The notes beneath the pieces are model-generated. The model saw nothing but the letters and a program-made list of their open reading frames with translations. It did not search any database and had not been told where the DNA came from. From assembly GCF_008298035.1 (NCBI RefSeq), contig NZ_CP042910.1:124001-188000 (forward strand): a stretch of 64,000 bases of DNA. The letters run 5' to 3'. Below are positions 1 to 9,648 of this stretch, in pieces. Source of the DNA: Gimesia maris. GTDB lineage: Bacteria > Planctomycetota > Planctomycetia > Planctomycetales > Planctomycetaceae. The position numbers were made by a program, and so were the translations under genes. Position 1 is the stretch's first letter. The number at the start of each line of letters is the position of its first letter.

Positions 1-198
1 TGGATAGGGATAATTGTGATTGTTGACGTAGAGAAATTCGCCGGTCGCGATTAATTCCCCCGAGCGCCAATGCAGATAAAAATCACCCGGATTCTTTTTC
101 GCAATCTTCACAAACTGGATGATCGCAATCACGACTCCCAGCGTGATGACCACGCTCTGCCAGAAACGATTCTTGTCTGCAAACAGTGATTTCAGCAC
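1..198 (-). CDS. Membrane glycosyltransferase, GT87/DUF2029-like (N-terminal fragment)
   Basis: The reading frame runs off the left edge; 66 N-terminal residues are visible. The start is GTG at 198-196, preceded by GGAG with a 5-base spacer, and an in-frame stop lies upstream. After a short basic N-terminus there is a membrane segment (residues about 14-30) and then a DFYLHWRSGE stretch, a G-E-F-L-Y stretch and a YPYP end. That pattern matches the first outer loop of polyprenyl-phosphate-dependent GT87 (DUF2029) mannosyltransferases, which are multi-pass enzymes that glycosylate lipids or polysaccharides on the outer face of the membrane. The call is from the pattern only, because most of the protein is missing. 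Confidence 0.55.
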   Translation of the reverse strand, partial: MLKSLFADKNRFWQSVVITLGVVIAIIQFVKIAKKNPGDFYLHWRSGELIATGEFLYVNNHNYPYP

Positions 199-380
199 GA
201 CGACTCCATTCCGTCACGATCAAACGGTCCCTGCATTCAGGAAGAATTCATTACGCCCTGACCCGCAGATTGTAGCAGATCCGCTCCAGGTTACAGCGAT
301 TCTTTTACTTTATGTCAGAGCAGAATCAGGAAATTCTGACCGTTTTCCATATCTGGAAATCGCCATAATTCCAGCGATTT

Positions 381-3300
381 TCAGAATTCTGAATCTGCGA
401 GACGCTTTGCTCGTGCCAGTCTTGCAGCTAATACAGCAGATACAGCCGTTTGTCGTGTCAGTGTCATGGTATCGACGCGACCCAGCAACGATTTCGCCAG
501 CGGTTTGGCTTTGCCGCTTTTAATCGATTCCAGCCGCGCTTGCAGTTCGGGAGAGACTGCGCGGCCCAGCAGTTCGCTTACTTCATCCAGCGGTTCCAGC
601 AGTGATCCCACATTGCGGGGGAACGGCTCCAGTGAAATCAGCACCGTTTCCAGCACGGCAGCAACACACCAGGCCTGCACGGGGCCCACCGCGGCGACCT
701 CCGCCAGAACTTCACCTGCCCGGTTCAACTTCACCCAGCCGCCGGCCATCACCTCGCTCAAGGCATGCGTCAAAAGATCCAGATCGACCCGATCGCTCTC
801 CGCCAGCGCGATCCAGACCTCAATCGACATTGAGCGGGCATTGCCGTCCTTGCTGACCGTGGCAATCCACAGCGCGCGGGCCGCCATCAGTGTCAGTGGA
901 CGATCCTGCTGGAACAGAGGCACCAGGAACTGATCGAAGGGTTCTTCTACCGACGAACCACTCTCGACTCGTTTGGCGAGCGCCTTAGTCGCCAGGCACC
1001 AGTACCAGTCCAGTTTCATCGGCCATTGACCAGCCAGAAACGGATACAGAAACGCGGGTGCGTAATTCACTTTCAAATCATGCAGCTCGGCGGGCAGGAA
1101 GTGACAGTTCAGCTGCGGCTTGTCCTGGGCATTGGCGAATTGCTTTGCCACCTCTGCCAGGTCTTCATCCTGTTTAATGGCTTCCAGCATCTGGCTCAGG
1201 AACTGCTGACCACTCAGATTCTCTACCTGCTCACCCTCCTGCATGGCCCAGGCGCGGATCACATCCTGTTGAATAGTGGTACCCGCCAGCCGTTCCCCGG
1301 CAGTCCATTTGTAATCGCAGGGATAGATCACATCGGGCAGTTGTGCGAGATCCTCTGTAATCAGGGATCGTTCTTCGCATGGAAGTAATTTAGACACATC
1401 TCCCCAAGGATCCCGGGCTCGCAGCGCTGCAATCCAGACTGGCAGAGGTACAGCCGGATCAATAATAATATTTCCTTCACCTCCCATCGCGACCATCGCC
1501 AGCGTCTGATACGGGGCCTTGAGCTTCTGAGCCGCTTCCAGGGCCTCGGTTCTATGTTCGGGTGCGAGTCGCAGAAAACTCCGTTCCAGGTCCATCTCCA
1601 TCACGTCAATCTGTGCTTCCTGCGCCCGCTTGAGACGTTCGACCCAGACCAGGGGATCGAGCCAGCCCCCCGCATGCGTAGCCGCTGATATCAGTGGGTA
1701 AGCGGTCTTCGACCGCACGCGCTGTTCCAGTTCCCGCAGGTAACGATGCAGGACTGTCTGGATCGAAGCCAATACATCAAATTCGTTCCCTTCTTCATCG
1801 AGCTCAAATTCCAGTTTGACTTCCAGCCATGCCCCGATTAACCGCGAGAAAGCCGGACCGAAATAACCGCCGACGAGACCCCGTTGCGGGCGGTCATAAA
1901 TCGACCCACAGGTCCGCCTGACCAGCGACTCGGTCATCGACTGGAACGACTTTGGCCGCTCGTTCCACAGTCGCATGATCCCGTTGATAATCCGTTCGGC
2001 GGTATCGGGATCGTCCAGTTGCTCGACGGCTGTAGAGGTGACTTCGATCAGTTCCTCAACTGTTTCAATGGGAGCGAGCGGAGCCGCCGTCGTCAGAACC
2101 GGCACACTCTTTTGTGACCAGCGACAGCTGAGATCCGCACCTCCCGCCTGCGCCTCTGTCACCGCTGCATCCACACGCAACAGGCTGCGCATGTCAGTGG
2201 GCAGTGCCGTTGCCCGGGCCTCCAGTTCCCCCAGATCTGTCGTCGGGGCCTCTGTTCCAGGTTCCATTTCTGCCGCTGGCTGAGACTGCACCAGGGTGGC
2301 CGCTTTTGCTTTCAGGGTTGGCGCGATAGTTTCCAGATGCAGGGCAATCGTCTGCTGTGCTGAATCATCATCGGCCCGTAGATATTCTTCGAGCAGATGC
2401 AGGGCCGCACTTTGAATGTCTTTGTTCGCGTGCATCAGCGCAATCGCCGCTGCTTCGACGGCTTCCCCTCTCAATGCTTCGTCAGCCGCGATCCGGGCCA
2501 GCAGGTCGAGGGCTGTCTTCGCATGTTTTTTGGGTTTGTGACTGAAAATCCCGGGCAGCGCGGTAACCACTTCCCGGGCATCGAGCAGTCCCGCCTGCTC
2601 GATTTTTTTCAACTGCTCGACCGCAAAGCCGGCGACAACTGCCTGGCTGTCGGACAGGAACCCGCCCCATTCCGCTTGAAATTCGGCCAGCGTTTTGGCA
2701 TCGGCTTTGGCCGCCTTCATCAGCATCAGACAGCCGTTCCGTTGGGTTTGATTCGACATGCGATGCAACACTTCGATCCGGGACTCAAGTAGCCTTCTGC
2801 TATCGAGCAGTTTTTCCTGGTTCAGGTATTCAATCACAGGAATCCAGGGGATGAGCTCGACATCATCTGGGATCGAGTAAACCAGTTCACGGCAGGCAGG
2901 AATTTCCTGCAGCACCCGTTGTATGGCCTCCGGTGCCGCTTTCATGGCTTCCGGTAAATCGACCATGAATTGGTCAGCAACAGCAGGAAAATCATCAGCC
3001 GTAAACTTTTGAAATGCATACAACAACGACCAGTATTCTGGAGAGATTCCATCATCGTTTCGTTCTTTGTTGACCAGGGCGGCGTACCATTCATCCCACC
3101 AGGGAGGCTGGCGGTCGGCCATGACCTGGGCTGCCCGCGCTTGATGATTGGAAACAGTGGGAAAATGAATACATCCCTCCAGACTTTCCAGACCGTAGCG
3201 CCCCAGCCAGGCAATGTAGGACATTTCATAATCGTACGGCTTTTTATCAGCCAGATTTTTTCCCCGCCAGAACATCTGCTCGATTCTCTCCCGTTCTCGT

Positions 3301-3494
3301 TTCTCTTTAACCTGCGGGTCATCCAGACCCAGAATACAGGGCTGAATCACATTGTTATCAAACCCCAGTGCCAGCATCAGAATATTGAACGGTTCAATTG
3401 CCGCCTTACGCCGATCTTCGTCCCAGTCGGCCATTGCGGCGACGACGGCATCGGGGTCTTTGTTCAAAATGGCATCCTGCAGCGCTTCAATCAT
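381..3494 (-). CDS. DUF6493-like large repeat protein
   Basis: A 1037-residue protein with no signal peptide or membrane segment, rich in helical pairs that suggest a HEAT-like solenoid. I recognise it as resembling DUF6493 proteins, which in other bacteria sit next to SWIM zinc-finger proteins, as here. No enzymatic motif is visible. ATG at 3494 is chosen because GAGG lies 9 bases upstream; a TTG at 3509 is in frame but lacks such a site. The start overlaps the end of the upstream SWIM gene by 8 bases, so the two are probably translationally coupled. The function is unknown. Confidence 0.75.
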   Translation of the reverse strand: MIEALQDAILNKDPDAVVAAMADWDEDRRKAAIEPFNILMLALGFDNNVIQPCILGLDDPQVKEKRERERIEQMFWRGKNLADKKPYDYEMSYIAWLGRYGLESLEGCIHFPTVSNHQARAAQVMADRQPPWWDEWYAALVNKERNDDGISPEYWSLLYAFQKFTADDFPAVADQFMVDLPEAMKAAPEAIQRVLQEIPACRELVYSIPDDVELIPWIPVIEYLNQEKLLDSRRLLESRIEVLHRMSNQTQRNGCLMLMKAAKADAKTLAEFQAEWGGFLSDSQAVVAGFAVEQLKKIEQAGLLDAREVVTALPGIFSHKPKKHAKTALDLLARIAADEALRGEAVEAAAIALMHANKDIQSAALHLLEEYLRADDDSAQQTIALHLETIAPTLKAKAATLVQSQPAAEMEPGTEAPTTDLGELEARATALPTDMRSLLRVDAAVTEAQAGGADLSCRWSQKSVPVLTTAAPLAPIETVEELIEVTSTAVEQLDDPDTAERIINGIMRLWNERPKSFQSMTESLVRRTCGSIYDRPQRGLVGGYFGPAFSRLIGAWLEVKLEFELDEEGNEFDVLASIQTVLHRYLRELEQRVRSKTAYPLISAATHAGGWLDPLVWVERLKRAQEAQIDVMEMDLERSFLRLAPEHRTEALEAAQKLKAPYQTLAMVAMGGEGNIIIDPAVPLPVWIAALRARDPWGDVSKLLPCEERSLITEDLAQLPDVIYPCDYKWTAGERLAGTTIQQDVIRAWAMQEGEQVENLSGQQFLSQMLEAIKQDEDLAEVAKQFANAQDKPQLNCHFLPAELHDLKVNYAPAFLYPFLAGQWPMKLDWYWCLATKALAKRVESGSSVEEPFDQFLVPLFQQDRPLTLMAARALWIATVSKDGNARSMSIEVWIALAESDRVDLDLLTHALSEVMAGGWVKLNRAGEVLAEVAAVGPVQAWCVAAVLETVLISLEPFPRNVGSLLEPLDEVSELLGRAVSPELQARLESIKSGKAKPLAKSLLGRVDTMTLTRQTAVSAVLAARLARAKRLADSEF

Positions 3495-4854
3495 GGTGCT
3501 TTGCCTCAACTGTCATGCGGGTCGCTAAAATATGTTTACAGGGGCCGCGATGTCCCTGGTAGCGGCTGAACCAGGGACACGTGCATTTCTCCCCATCCGG
3601 TCGCAGACGAACAATATACGTTGTGCCGTTACTGGTCACTTCCGCGGCCCGTTCATCAGCAGAATCGTCAGGCAGCAGTAGGACCGCCTGTTGTTCCAAT
3701 AGCTTGTTGGCGGCACGTAATCGGGGCTGATCGCGGTTGACCAGCGTCTCTGCAAACGGCAGTTGCCGCTGAAAATAAAATCCGCTGCCCGCGTCAAAGC
3801 CAGCCAGCCCGTTAGTGGCCAGTGCCGCCAGACTGTTGCGGGCCTCGCTGGTCGTACAACCGAGCCGCACTGCCAGCTCAGCCGGATCGATGGTTTCGGC
3901 TGGTCCCGTCGGTGAATGATCGTCTCCTGCGAGCAGATCCAAAATCGGATCGACGCGTTCCTGCCAGTCATCGTTTACAAGCGAATCCAGCAGCTGTCCT
4001 TCGCCCGAGAAGCCCCGTTGCAGCGTCGGCGACAACACCAGCCAGAAACGGCTCCAGTCAGTCTCGCCCACCCACGCATGCACGCCGGAATTCTCGTCGG
4101 CATATAGGCTCACTTCGCGGGCGAGCGGCAGCAGAGTCCGCAGTGCCGATAACCGACTGGCACCTCCGACAGGAATCGCTCCTGCTGTGGCTCGTGTAGT
4201 CAGCCGGGGCCGACCGGCGCTGATCGACAGGTATTGGTTACCGCTTCCCATGCGGGCTGTACTTTGAATCAGTGGCAGCAGCAGTGCCGGCGTAAAACGC
4301 TGTTTCAATTCCAGCTGCGACTGATAAACCTGCACCTCACCCAGGCCTTTGATCCAGCGCCGGGACAAGCGGACTTTCTTTTCGGTGACCGCAGCCTGGT
4401 TCCGTTCCAGCGTCACCGCGTCGGATTCGATACTCAACCGGACTTCATCCGACCGACCGACGCGGCTCAGGTGCGCGATCATCTCGGAGTTGAAGTCCAC
4501 GTTCGTGGTACCACAGGCGCGTCGCTCAGTTTCAAATGCGTTCTCGTCCAGATCGAGTCGCGCATAGGCACCACAACAACCACTGAAGCCTTCCCATCGG
4601 ACCAGCGAGCGACTCGCGGTGACAATCGGATCCATCTGAGGAGGACGCGCATCGAAAAAATGGGTTCGCACAATCGTACTCAGTGACAGTAACATCGTCG
4701 CGACTTCACGCGGGTAAGTCACACGACCGGCGAAGAAGGGGCCGTCAATCTCCGCAGCAGCGTTGCCTCCACAGGCGGCCAGCTGAATCAACCCCGGATT
4801 AATTCGCGAGGCGAACGGATACCGGTAGAGATGCTCCTGCTGAACGGTCGACAC
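3487..4854 (-). CDS. SWIM zinc-finger protein
   Basis: A 455-residue protein ending in a SWIM motif: Cys-Thr-Cys, then 13 residues, then Cys-Lys-His (CTCP and GPCKH near the C-terminus). SWIM motifs bind zinc and usually mediate DNA or protein contacts. The upstream part has no catalytic motif that I recognise. GTG at 4854 is chosen as start because GGAG sits 7 bases before it and the protein then begins just ahead of the conserved-looking YRYPFASR segment; the frame is open up to a TTG at 4947, which has no ribosome binding site. It is the first gene of a pair with the DUF6493-like gene, overlapping by 8 bases. Such pairs often neighbour MoxR/VWA genes, which are not present here. Confidence 0.75.
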   Translation of the reverse strand: MSTVQQEHLYRYPFASRINPGLIQLAACGGNAAAEIDGPFFAGRVTYPREVATMLLSLSTIVRTHFFDARPPQMDPIVTASRSLVRWEGFSGCCGAYARLDLDENAFETERRACGTTNVDFNSEMIAHLSRVGRSDEVRLSIESDAVTLERNQAAVTEKKVRLSRRWIKGLGEVQVYQSQLELKQRFTPALLLPLIQSTARMGSGNQYLSISAGRPRLTTRATAGAIPVGGASRLSALRTLLPLAREVSLYADENSGVHAWVGETDWSRFWLVLSPTLQRGFSGEGQLLDSLVNDDWQERVDPILDLLAGDDHSPTGPAETIDPAELAVRLGCTTSEARNSLAALATNGLAGFDAGSGFYFQRQLPFAETLVNRDQPRLRAANKLLEQQAVLLLPDDSADERAAEVTSNGTTYIVRLRPDGEKCTCPWFSRYQGHRGPCKHILATRMTVEAKHHD

Positions 4855-5161
4855 AAGCGAGCTCCATTTCCAGAGAGATGCAACACACCAAATAACGGGA
4901 CAGACAACGCGTTCTTTGATTGTGCTGGGAAACGTACGGCAAGTCAACCAGTGGGAAACGAAGAGGAGTCATTGCCTGAAAAATCGATACTGCTCCCACT
5001 ACAACCAGAATGAGATGTAGGGCGCAGCATCAAATCGGAATATCGAATTATTCGAGAAATATATGATGTTTAGTCATGAACAGCGTGATGTTTTCTGCCT
5101 CGCTACGCCTTTCAGTCAGATAAGCCGTTTTTCTCACTCCTGAAAATAGAAAGTCAGCGCC

Positions 5162-5563
5162 ATGAACGAGACATCATCATCGACCGCTCTGGAGACTGTT
5201 CAAGCCAAATCCGACCGGAAAACGTTGATACTGCCTCTGTTGATTATCTGCATCGGGACAGGCTGGCTGTTGACGACGCTTGGCATCGTGCCCCACATCA
5301 ACTGGATCTGGACACTCGGGCTGGCTGGCATTGGGGTACTTTCTTTTGCCGTCAATGGCATCGATAAATCAACGGTTGTGATGGGCCCCTTTTTCATCAT
5401 CGCCAGCTGCCTGTCTGTCCTGCGTCAGACCGGTCGCATTTCGTTGGATGTGGAAGTGCCGATTCTGGTGATCGTCATTGGTTGCCTGTTACTCATCGCC
5501 CGCAGCAAATCCATCCCGCTGCCCGACTGGATGGTTCTGGAAGAAAAGCAGCAACGCTCCTGA
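5162..5563 (+). CDS. Small membrane protein, LiaI/LiaF-TM-like
   Basis: 133 residues. A polar N-terminus of about 20 residues is followed by four hydrophobic segments (about 22-43, 47-65, 74-87, 98-113) and a charged tail ending in QQRS. The compact four-segment layout, with a Gly-rich first helix, resembles the LiaI/LiaF-type transmembrane region (DUF5668-like) found in small bacterial membrane proteins. There is no enzymatic motif. The gene is isolated and converges with the small membrane gene on the other strand, 6 bases apart. The family assignment is tentative; the call as a real membrane protein is firm. Confidence 0.65.
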   Translation: MNETSSSTALETVQAKSDRKTLILPLLIICIGTGWLLTTLGIVPHINWIWTLGLAGIGVLSFAVNGIDKSTVVMGPFFIIASCLSVLRQTGRISLDVEVPILVIVIGCLLLIARSKSIPLPDWMVLEEKQQRS

Positions 5564-5569
5564 TTGTTT

Positions 5570-5962
5570 TCACAGCAGATCGGCAAACCGCAGAGCATGC
5601 AGGAACGTCATTGAGGCGGCGAAGTTGGCGGCGTAAACAAGAAAACAGAGCCACGACTCTCCCATCGGGTATTGATGCGTGCCAAACAGCAGCAGAAATA
5701 CGACACCAAAACAGACCGAAATCACTGGCACCAGGGAGAGAAACTGCACCCAGTAGTGCATTGCATTCCACTTGACCAGATAAGTCGTGAGAGGCTGGAA
5801 GCCGACATGCACCAGGCAGAACAGGATGACGGTGAACAGACACTGCGCGTAAATCACCAGGCGTAACTGTGTTTCGGGGCGTGAGAAAAATACTTTCGCC
5901 GTCCTGAGAACTACGGGCAGATCGATTTCAAAAAACCGTTTGCGTGTCAGGTTAGTTAGCAT
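5570..5962 (-). CDS. Small multi-pass membrane protein of unknown function
   Basis: 130 residues with three to four hydrophobic stretches (about 36-52, 66-92, 104-122) after a basic amphipathic N-terminus. I do not recognise the family. It converges on the 5162 gene with a 6-base gap. The ATG at 5962 has no clear Shine-Dalgarno site. Composition and hydrophobic pattern support a real gene; no role can be assigned. Confidence 0.55.
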   Translation of the reverse strand: MLTNLTRKRFFEIDLPVVLRTAKVFFSRPETQLRLVIYAQCLFTVILFCLVHVGFQPLTTYLVKWNAMHYWVQFLSLVPVISVCFGVVFLLLFGTHQYPMGESWLCFLVYAANFAASMTFLHALRFADLL

Positions 5963-6094
5963 AGAAAAATTCCGTCAAAGTGAAGCCCGCTCTGTAAAAT
6001 TCTATCACAGCTGGTCATGAAGTTCCCAGTTCGATTTCTGATCGAAGACGAGTTGCGCTCCCACTGTCACTTACAACGATCATCTGCATTCGAG

Positions 6095-8500
6095 TTAATG
6101 CAGCAGCGAATACCAGACAATATTCAAACCCAGACGAATGGCGTCAGCTTGTGTGTAGCCGGCGCAAGTGATTTTGTCGCCGTGCTCAATCGCACAACTC
6201 AGATCGTGTGGGCTGTAGAGGATTACATAGCGGTCATCGACTTTGATGCCTTCAACCACAGGCGCTGTAAGTTGAACGCGTTCCTCAGTTGAGCGGGTCT
6301 GCAGGTCAAGTGGTTTCCGGAAATGGACCTGCCGCAGATCGTAACCGGTTTTCGTGGAAAACAGTTCATGCTCAACGGGAATCCGTTCCAGCTTTTGAGT
6401 CGGGAACAGCTGTTCGGTCAGTCGTCGAAAACTGCCATCAAATTCGTCCGCGCCACAGCAGGCATCCGCGAACAGCACGCCCCCCTGCAACAGGTGTTTT
6501 TTTAAAGCGCGTTGATCTTCCGGACTGAGCACGAAGCCAGTACGACCATGCAGGTACAACAGCGGATGTTTGAACAGCCGGGGATCCGAAAGCAGAACAT
6601 TGCTGGGATTCGTTGCGAACTGGCCGCCGGAAACCTGATTCATGGCGTGCAGCAGTTTTCGTAACGCATGCGGGGCGGCGTCCCATTCCGTCGAAGCACG
6701 GATTTTCGCGATGTTCAACAACCGATGTTCAATCCGCTCCTCTGTCGACGCAGGCTCTGCCGAGGTCTCAGGCCCCAGTTCTTTGATCAGCACGCGTCCC
6801 GCTGCGAGCGCTGCCACATTCACACCCACGTGCAGCGCACGAGTAATACTGGCTTCCCGTTCTGGCGAACGGTCGGGCAAAGTCAGCGGTGACCATTGAT
6901 CCCACAGACAGCCCAGATCGTCGGGTGAAAACAAAATGGAGGTGCGGCAGCCGGTCTCTGCTCCCCACAGCTCTACCAGAGGATCACCGGTTTTCAGATC
7001 CAGCAACCGAAACTCGCTGCGATAGACCGGATGCGTTCGCTCCAGCTTGCGGAGTTTGACTTCCTCTGCGGGATACAATTTCGAAATCAATTGTTGCATG
7101 GCTGCATCGGGAGAGGCACTTTGACAGCCGCCCAGTGCAAACAGGCAACCACCATCCTGCAGATATGTTTTCAACAGAGTGATCTGCTCAGGTGTGAAAC
7201 GGTCTGCATCGGCGACGTCCAGGATGAGCAGCGGACATTGATTCAGGTCATCGGCGTCGGCTCGATTCATGTTGACTGACTGCCAGGTGAGTTGTTGCGG
7301 CCAGTCTGGCAGGCGGCTGGTATAACGTGCCAGATTCCAGACATCCTGCGGCGTATAGTCGATTGAATCATGGGCTGCATCAGGCGCGCCATTCCACTTG
7401 AGCTTACCGGCTAAGATTGGCGTCAGTCCCCGGGAGAGGAAGTGCAACGCATAGTCGGTGGCAAGGATCGGGCAATCTTCCAGCAGCGCTGGTGCACCGA
7501 CCCAGGCGCCGGTTATCGGATTCTGGTGTGCGATCAGATACTTCGCTCCTTCGCGATACCAGTCGAATTGCTTGCCGGACTGGCTGGTGAAGTAGCGTCG
7601 TCCCGTCAAACGGCCGACCCGCTCCAGGCAATACAGATAATAGAGGTAACCGACCGATCCATCTGAATTGGCATCGGTACTTGGATTATGTGTCACCGTG
7701 AAGTGATTTCCCAGCCAGCGACAGCCGGCTGCGATCGCTTCGTCCTTGAACGCTTCACCACAACAGCGGGGCGAACCGTCTGCATGCATGTTGAATCGTT
7801 GACTGCGGAGCAGGTTTTCGGTTGTGACCAGGTAAGCGATTCCTGCCGCCGTGATGCCTCCCCGACTGAAACCGCTTCCCTGTGATCCCCAGCCCCCATC
7901 CCGGTTCTGTCGACTCAGCCAGTGGTCACGAGCCCGCTGCCAGGTCGCAGTTTGAACCGGCACTCCCCGTTGTGCGGCTTCGTAAAGACCTAACGCCGCA
8001 AAGTGAGCATAGTTCGGGACATCGTCAGCGCCAAAACTCCAGGCACCGTCATTCGTTCCCTGGGACTTTCCCGCCTCCAGCTTCTTAGTCAATCGTTTCA
8101 TCAGAGGCAGATCAAGGTCCGTATCGCGGGCGGCTGCCAGTGTTTCGAGCAGCAGCGAAATTTCGTGAGTCTTGACCGGATCCTGTTTGCGGAGCCACTG
8201 TAATCCATTTTGGATTTCAGCATTGTCTGCCGTCATACCTGCCTGGAGCAGGGTATGCAGCGTGAAGCTGGTCAGCACAACCGTCTGTTCGGGGTGGCCA
8301 GTCAGTTGCCAGGTCCCGTCAGGCTGCTGTTGCTTCAAGAGAAAGTGCTTCGCTTTTTCGATCGAAGACAGTACCTGCGCACGCGTGATATTCTCTGCCT
8401 GTAGCATCGGGGTGAACGTGAAGAATCCCGCTGCCACGGTCCAGCAGACAATTAGCACGTGCAAAAATCGTACTGCAGAATGTCGATCATGCATCTTCAT
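6095..8500 (-). CDS. DUF4159 protein with squalene-cyclase-like repeats
   Basis: An 801-residue exported protein. A signal peptide (about 1-35, ending in LQA) is followed by alpha/alpha-toroid repeats of the prenyltransferase/squalene-cyclase type: QQPDGTWQ, GAWSFG and GGWGSQGSG are typical QW-like elements. The second half holds two DUF4159-like domains, each with a conserved LxTYLQDGGCLFA / LKKHLLQGGVLFAD element. ATG at 8500 is chosen because AGGAA lies 6 bases upstream and the signal peptide then starts at the N-terminus; an ATG at 8545 would give an unlikely 15-residue leader. The combination is widespread in planctomycetes, in the periplasm, with unknown function. It is not expected to be an active cyclase, since I see no DxDD-type catalytic motif. 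Confidence 0.85.
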   Translation of the reverse strand: MKMHDRHSAVRFLHVLIVCWTVAAGFFTFTPMLQAENITRAQVLSSIEKAKHFLLKQQQPDGTWQLTGHPEQTVVLTSFTLHTLLQAGMTADNAEIQNGLQWLRKQDPVKTHEISLLLETLAAARDTDLDLPLMKRLTKKLEAGKSQGTNDGAWSFGADDVPNYAHFAALGLYEAAQRGVPVQTATWQRARDHWLSRQNRDGGWGSQGSGFSRGGITAAGIAYLVTTENLLRSQRFNMHADGSPRCCGEAFKDEAIAAGCRWLGNHFTVTHNPSTDANSDGSVGYLYYLYCLERVGRLTGRRYFTSQSGKQFDWYREGAKYLIAHQNPITGAWVGAPALLEDCPILATDYALHFLSRGLTPILAGKLKWNGAPDAAHDSIDYTPQDVWNLARYTSRLPDWPQQLTWQSVNMNRADADDLNQCPLLILDVADADRFTPEQITLLKTYLQDGGCLFALGGCQSASPDAAMQQLISKLYPAEEVKLRKLERTHPVYRSEFRLLDLKTGDPLVELWGAETGCRTSILFSPDDLGCLWDQWSPLTLPDRSPEREASITRALHVGVNVAALAAGRVLIKELGPETSAEPASTEERIEHRLLNIAKIRASTEWDAAPHALRKLLHAMNQVSGGQFATNPSNVLLSDPRLFKHPLLYLHGRTGFVLSPEDQRALKKHLLQGGVLFADACCGADEFDGSFRRLTEQLFPTQKLERIPVEHELFSTKTGYDLRQVHFRKPLDLQTRSTEERVQLTAPVVEGIKVDDRYVILYSPHDLSCAIEHGDKITCAGYTQADAIRLGLNIVWYSLLH

Positions 8501-8709
8501 ACCATTTCCTGATGCTGTCTCGGAGAACGCGTTCCGTTCCAGCATTCATTCTCTTGTCAGTCTGTTCAGTTTATTGAGCTGAGATGCATCCTAAGTCTGC
8601 TGTCGAACTACGTCAATGTGCATTTAAAGAGGTTGCAGCCAGTCAGATGTCTTCATAGTAAGTGATGAGTCTGGTTGACTTTATTGTTTAAATAATTGAT
8701 TCGTGCTAA

Positions 8710-8748
8710 GAAAAAACGCGGCAGGAGCAAACAGGCCTCCCGCCGCGT
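8710..8748 (-). terminator. Rho-independent terminator after the DUF4198 gene
   Basis: On the minus strand a 12-base stem (ACGCGGCGGGAG against CTCCTGCCGCGT, one G-U pair) closes a short loop and is followed directly by six T residues. It lies 35 bases past the stop codon of the gene ending at 8783. Confidence 0.85.
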
Positions 8749-8782
8749 AAATTCAATTTGCTTTCGTCAGAAAACAGGACCC

Positions 8783-9583
8783 TCAGTCGCCACAGCAGGG
8801 GCAGACTTCCGGGACAAAGACTGTCAGCGTGGCTGCGTAGGCGGTCTCCTGGTAATCCTCCGCCGATTCGTTCTCCGCCAGATGGTGCGCGACAACCAGA
8901 TATTGATTGCCCGTCTTCGGTGTGAACGACGCGAGGCCGGCGGCATCGGTCTTGCGTTCATATCGTTCATCAAAGCCTTCCTTCAGAGTTTCACCCTGGG
9001 GAACGAATGAGACAACCGTATTCGCCAGTGGTTTGCCTTTGAAGTCCACGCGGACTTTCAGAGGATTGCCCGGCCCCATGGGAGTCACAGGATTCAGTAC
9101 GGGCACCAGTTCCAGCGGATGTCCCAGCGCCTGGTCAAAGCCGGGATTTTCTAAAGGCGTCTGATCCAGTTTGGCACTGACGACGAAACAGGTCTTCGCA
9201 CTTTTAATCGCGCGTACCGGTTTGCCATGATTGACCACCCGGTCCAGTGAATGCGCCACCGTGTAGAGGCCGGGTTTCACTGGTACGAACTTGCCGCGCC
9301 AGTAACCTTCCTTGGGGGCATAGCCGGTATCCGTCAATTCGCTGATCAGATCGTAAGTTTTCCCTGCTGGATCGATGACATTCAGACTGCAGCCTTCCAG
9401 ATCAATCTTGCTGGCGATTTTAAAATCACGGTGGTGATTCCCATGGTTCCCCAGTTTCAGATTGATGTAAACGGCATCCCGCGCCCGAATCAGATTCGTA
9501 TTCGTTTCCACCCACGTATCATGGGCGGCTGCGGAGGCGACTGTCAGACAGACGGTCAGCAGAGAGTAGAAAAATGTTTTCAT
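8783..9583 (-). CDS. DUF4198 domain exported protein
   Basis: 266 residues. A signal peptide (about 1-20, ending in ASAAA) is followed directly by HDTWVE, the usual mature N-terminus of DUF4198 proteins, a family of periplasmic beta-sandwich proteins that includes NikM-like components and is often tied to metal uptake. The C-terminus ends in CPCCGD, a compact cluster of three cysteines that could bind a metal. GAGGA precedes the ATG by about 7 bases. A strong terminator follows. Upstream on the same strand are a DUF1559 protein and a Cys-rich exported protein, so a metal-related role is possible, but this is inference from context and the cysteines. Confidence 0.8.
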   Translation of the reverse strand: MKTFFYSLLTVCLTVASAAAHDTWVETNTNLIRARDAVYINLKLGNHGNHHRDFKIASKIDLEGCSLNVIDPAGKTYDLISELTDTGYAPKEGYWRGKFVPVKPGLYTVAHSLDRVVNHGKPVRAIKSAKTCFVVSAKLDQTPLENPGFDQALGHPLELVPVLNPVTPMGPGNPLKVRVDFKGKPLANTVVSFVPQGETLKEGFDERYERKTDAAGLASFTPKTGNQYLVVAHHLAENESAEDYQETAYAATLTVFVPEVCPCCGD

Positions 9584-9605
9584 GTTAACTTCCTCGAAGA
9601 AACGT

Positions 9606-9636
9606 CATCCGGGCCAACCCAAGGTCGACCCGGATG
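9606..9636. terminator. Intergenic hairpin between two minus-strand genes
   Basis: CATCCGGG and CCCGGATG form a perfect 8-base stem with a 15-base loop, between the stop of the DUF1559 gene and the start of the DUF4198 gene. On the minus strand it is followed by ACGTTTCTTC, a weak T tract, so it may terminate or attenuate transcription coming from the DUF1559 gene. Confidence 0.4.
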
Positions 9637-9648
9637 AACTGAGACCGT

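Noticed and set aside
382..391. Perfect palindrome CAGAATTCTG at the end of the DUF6493-like gene
   Set aside because: It lies within the last codons and lacks a T run; 10-base palindromes of this kind are expected by chance.
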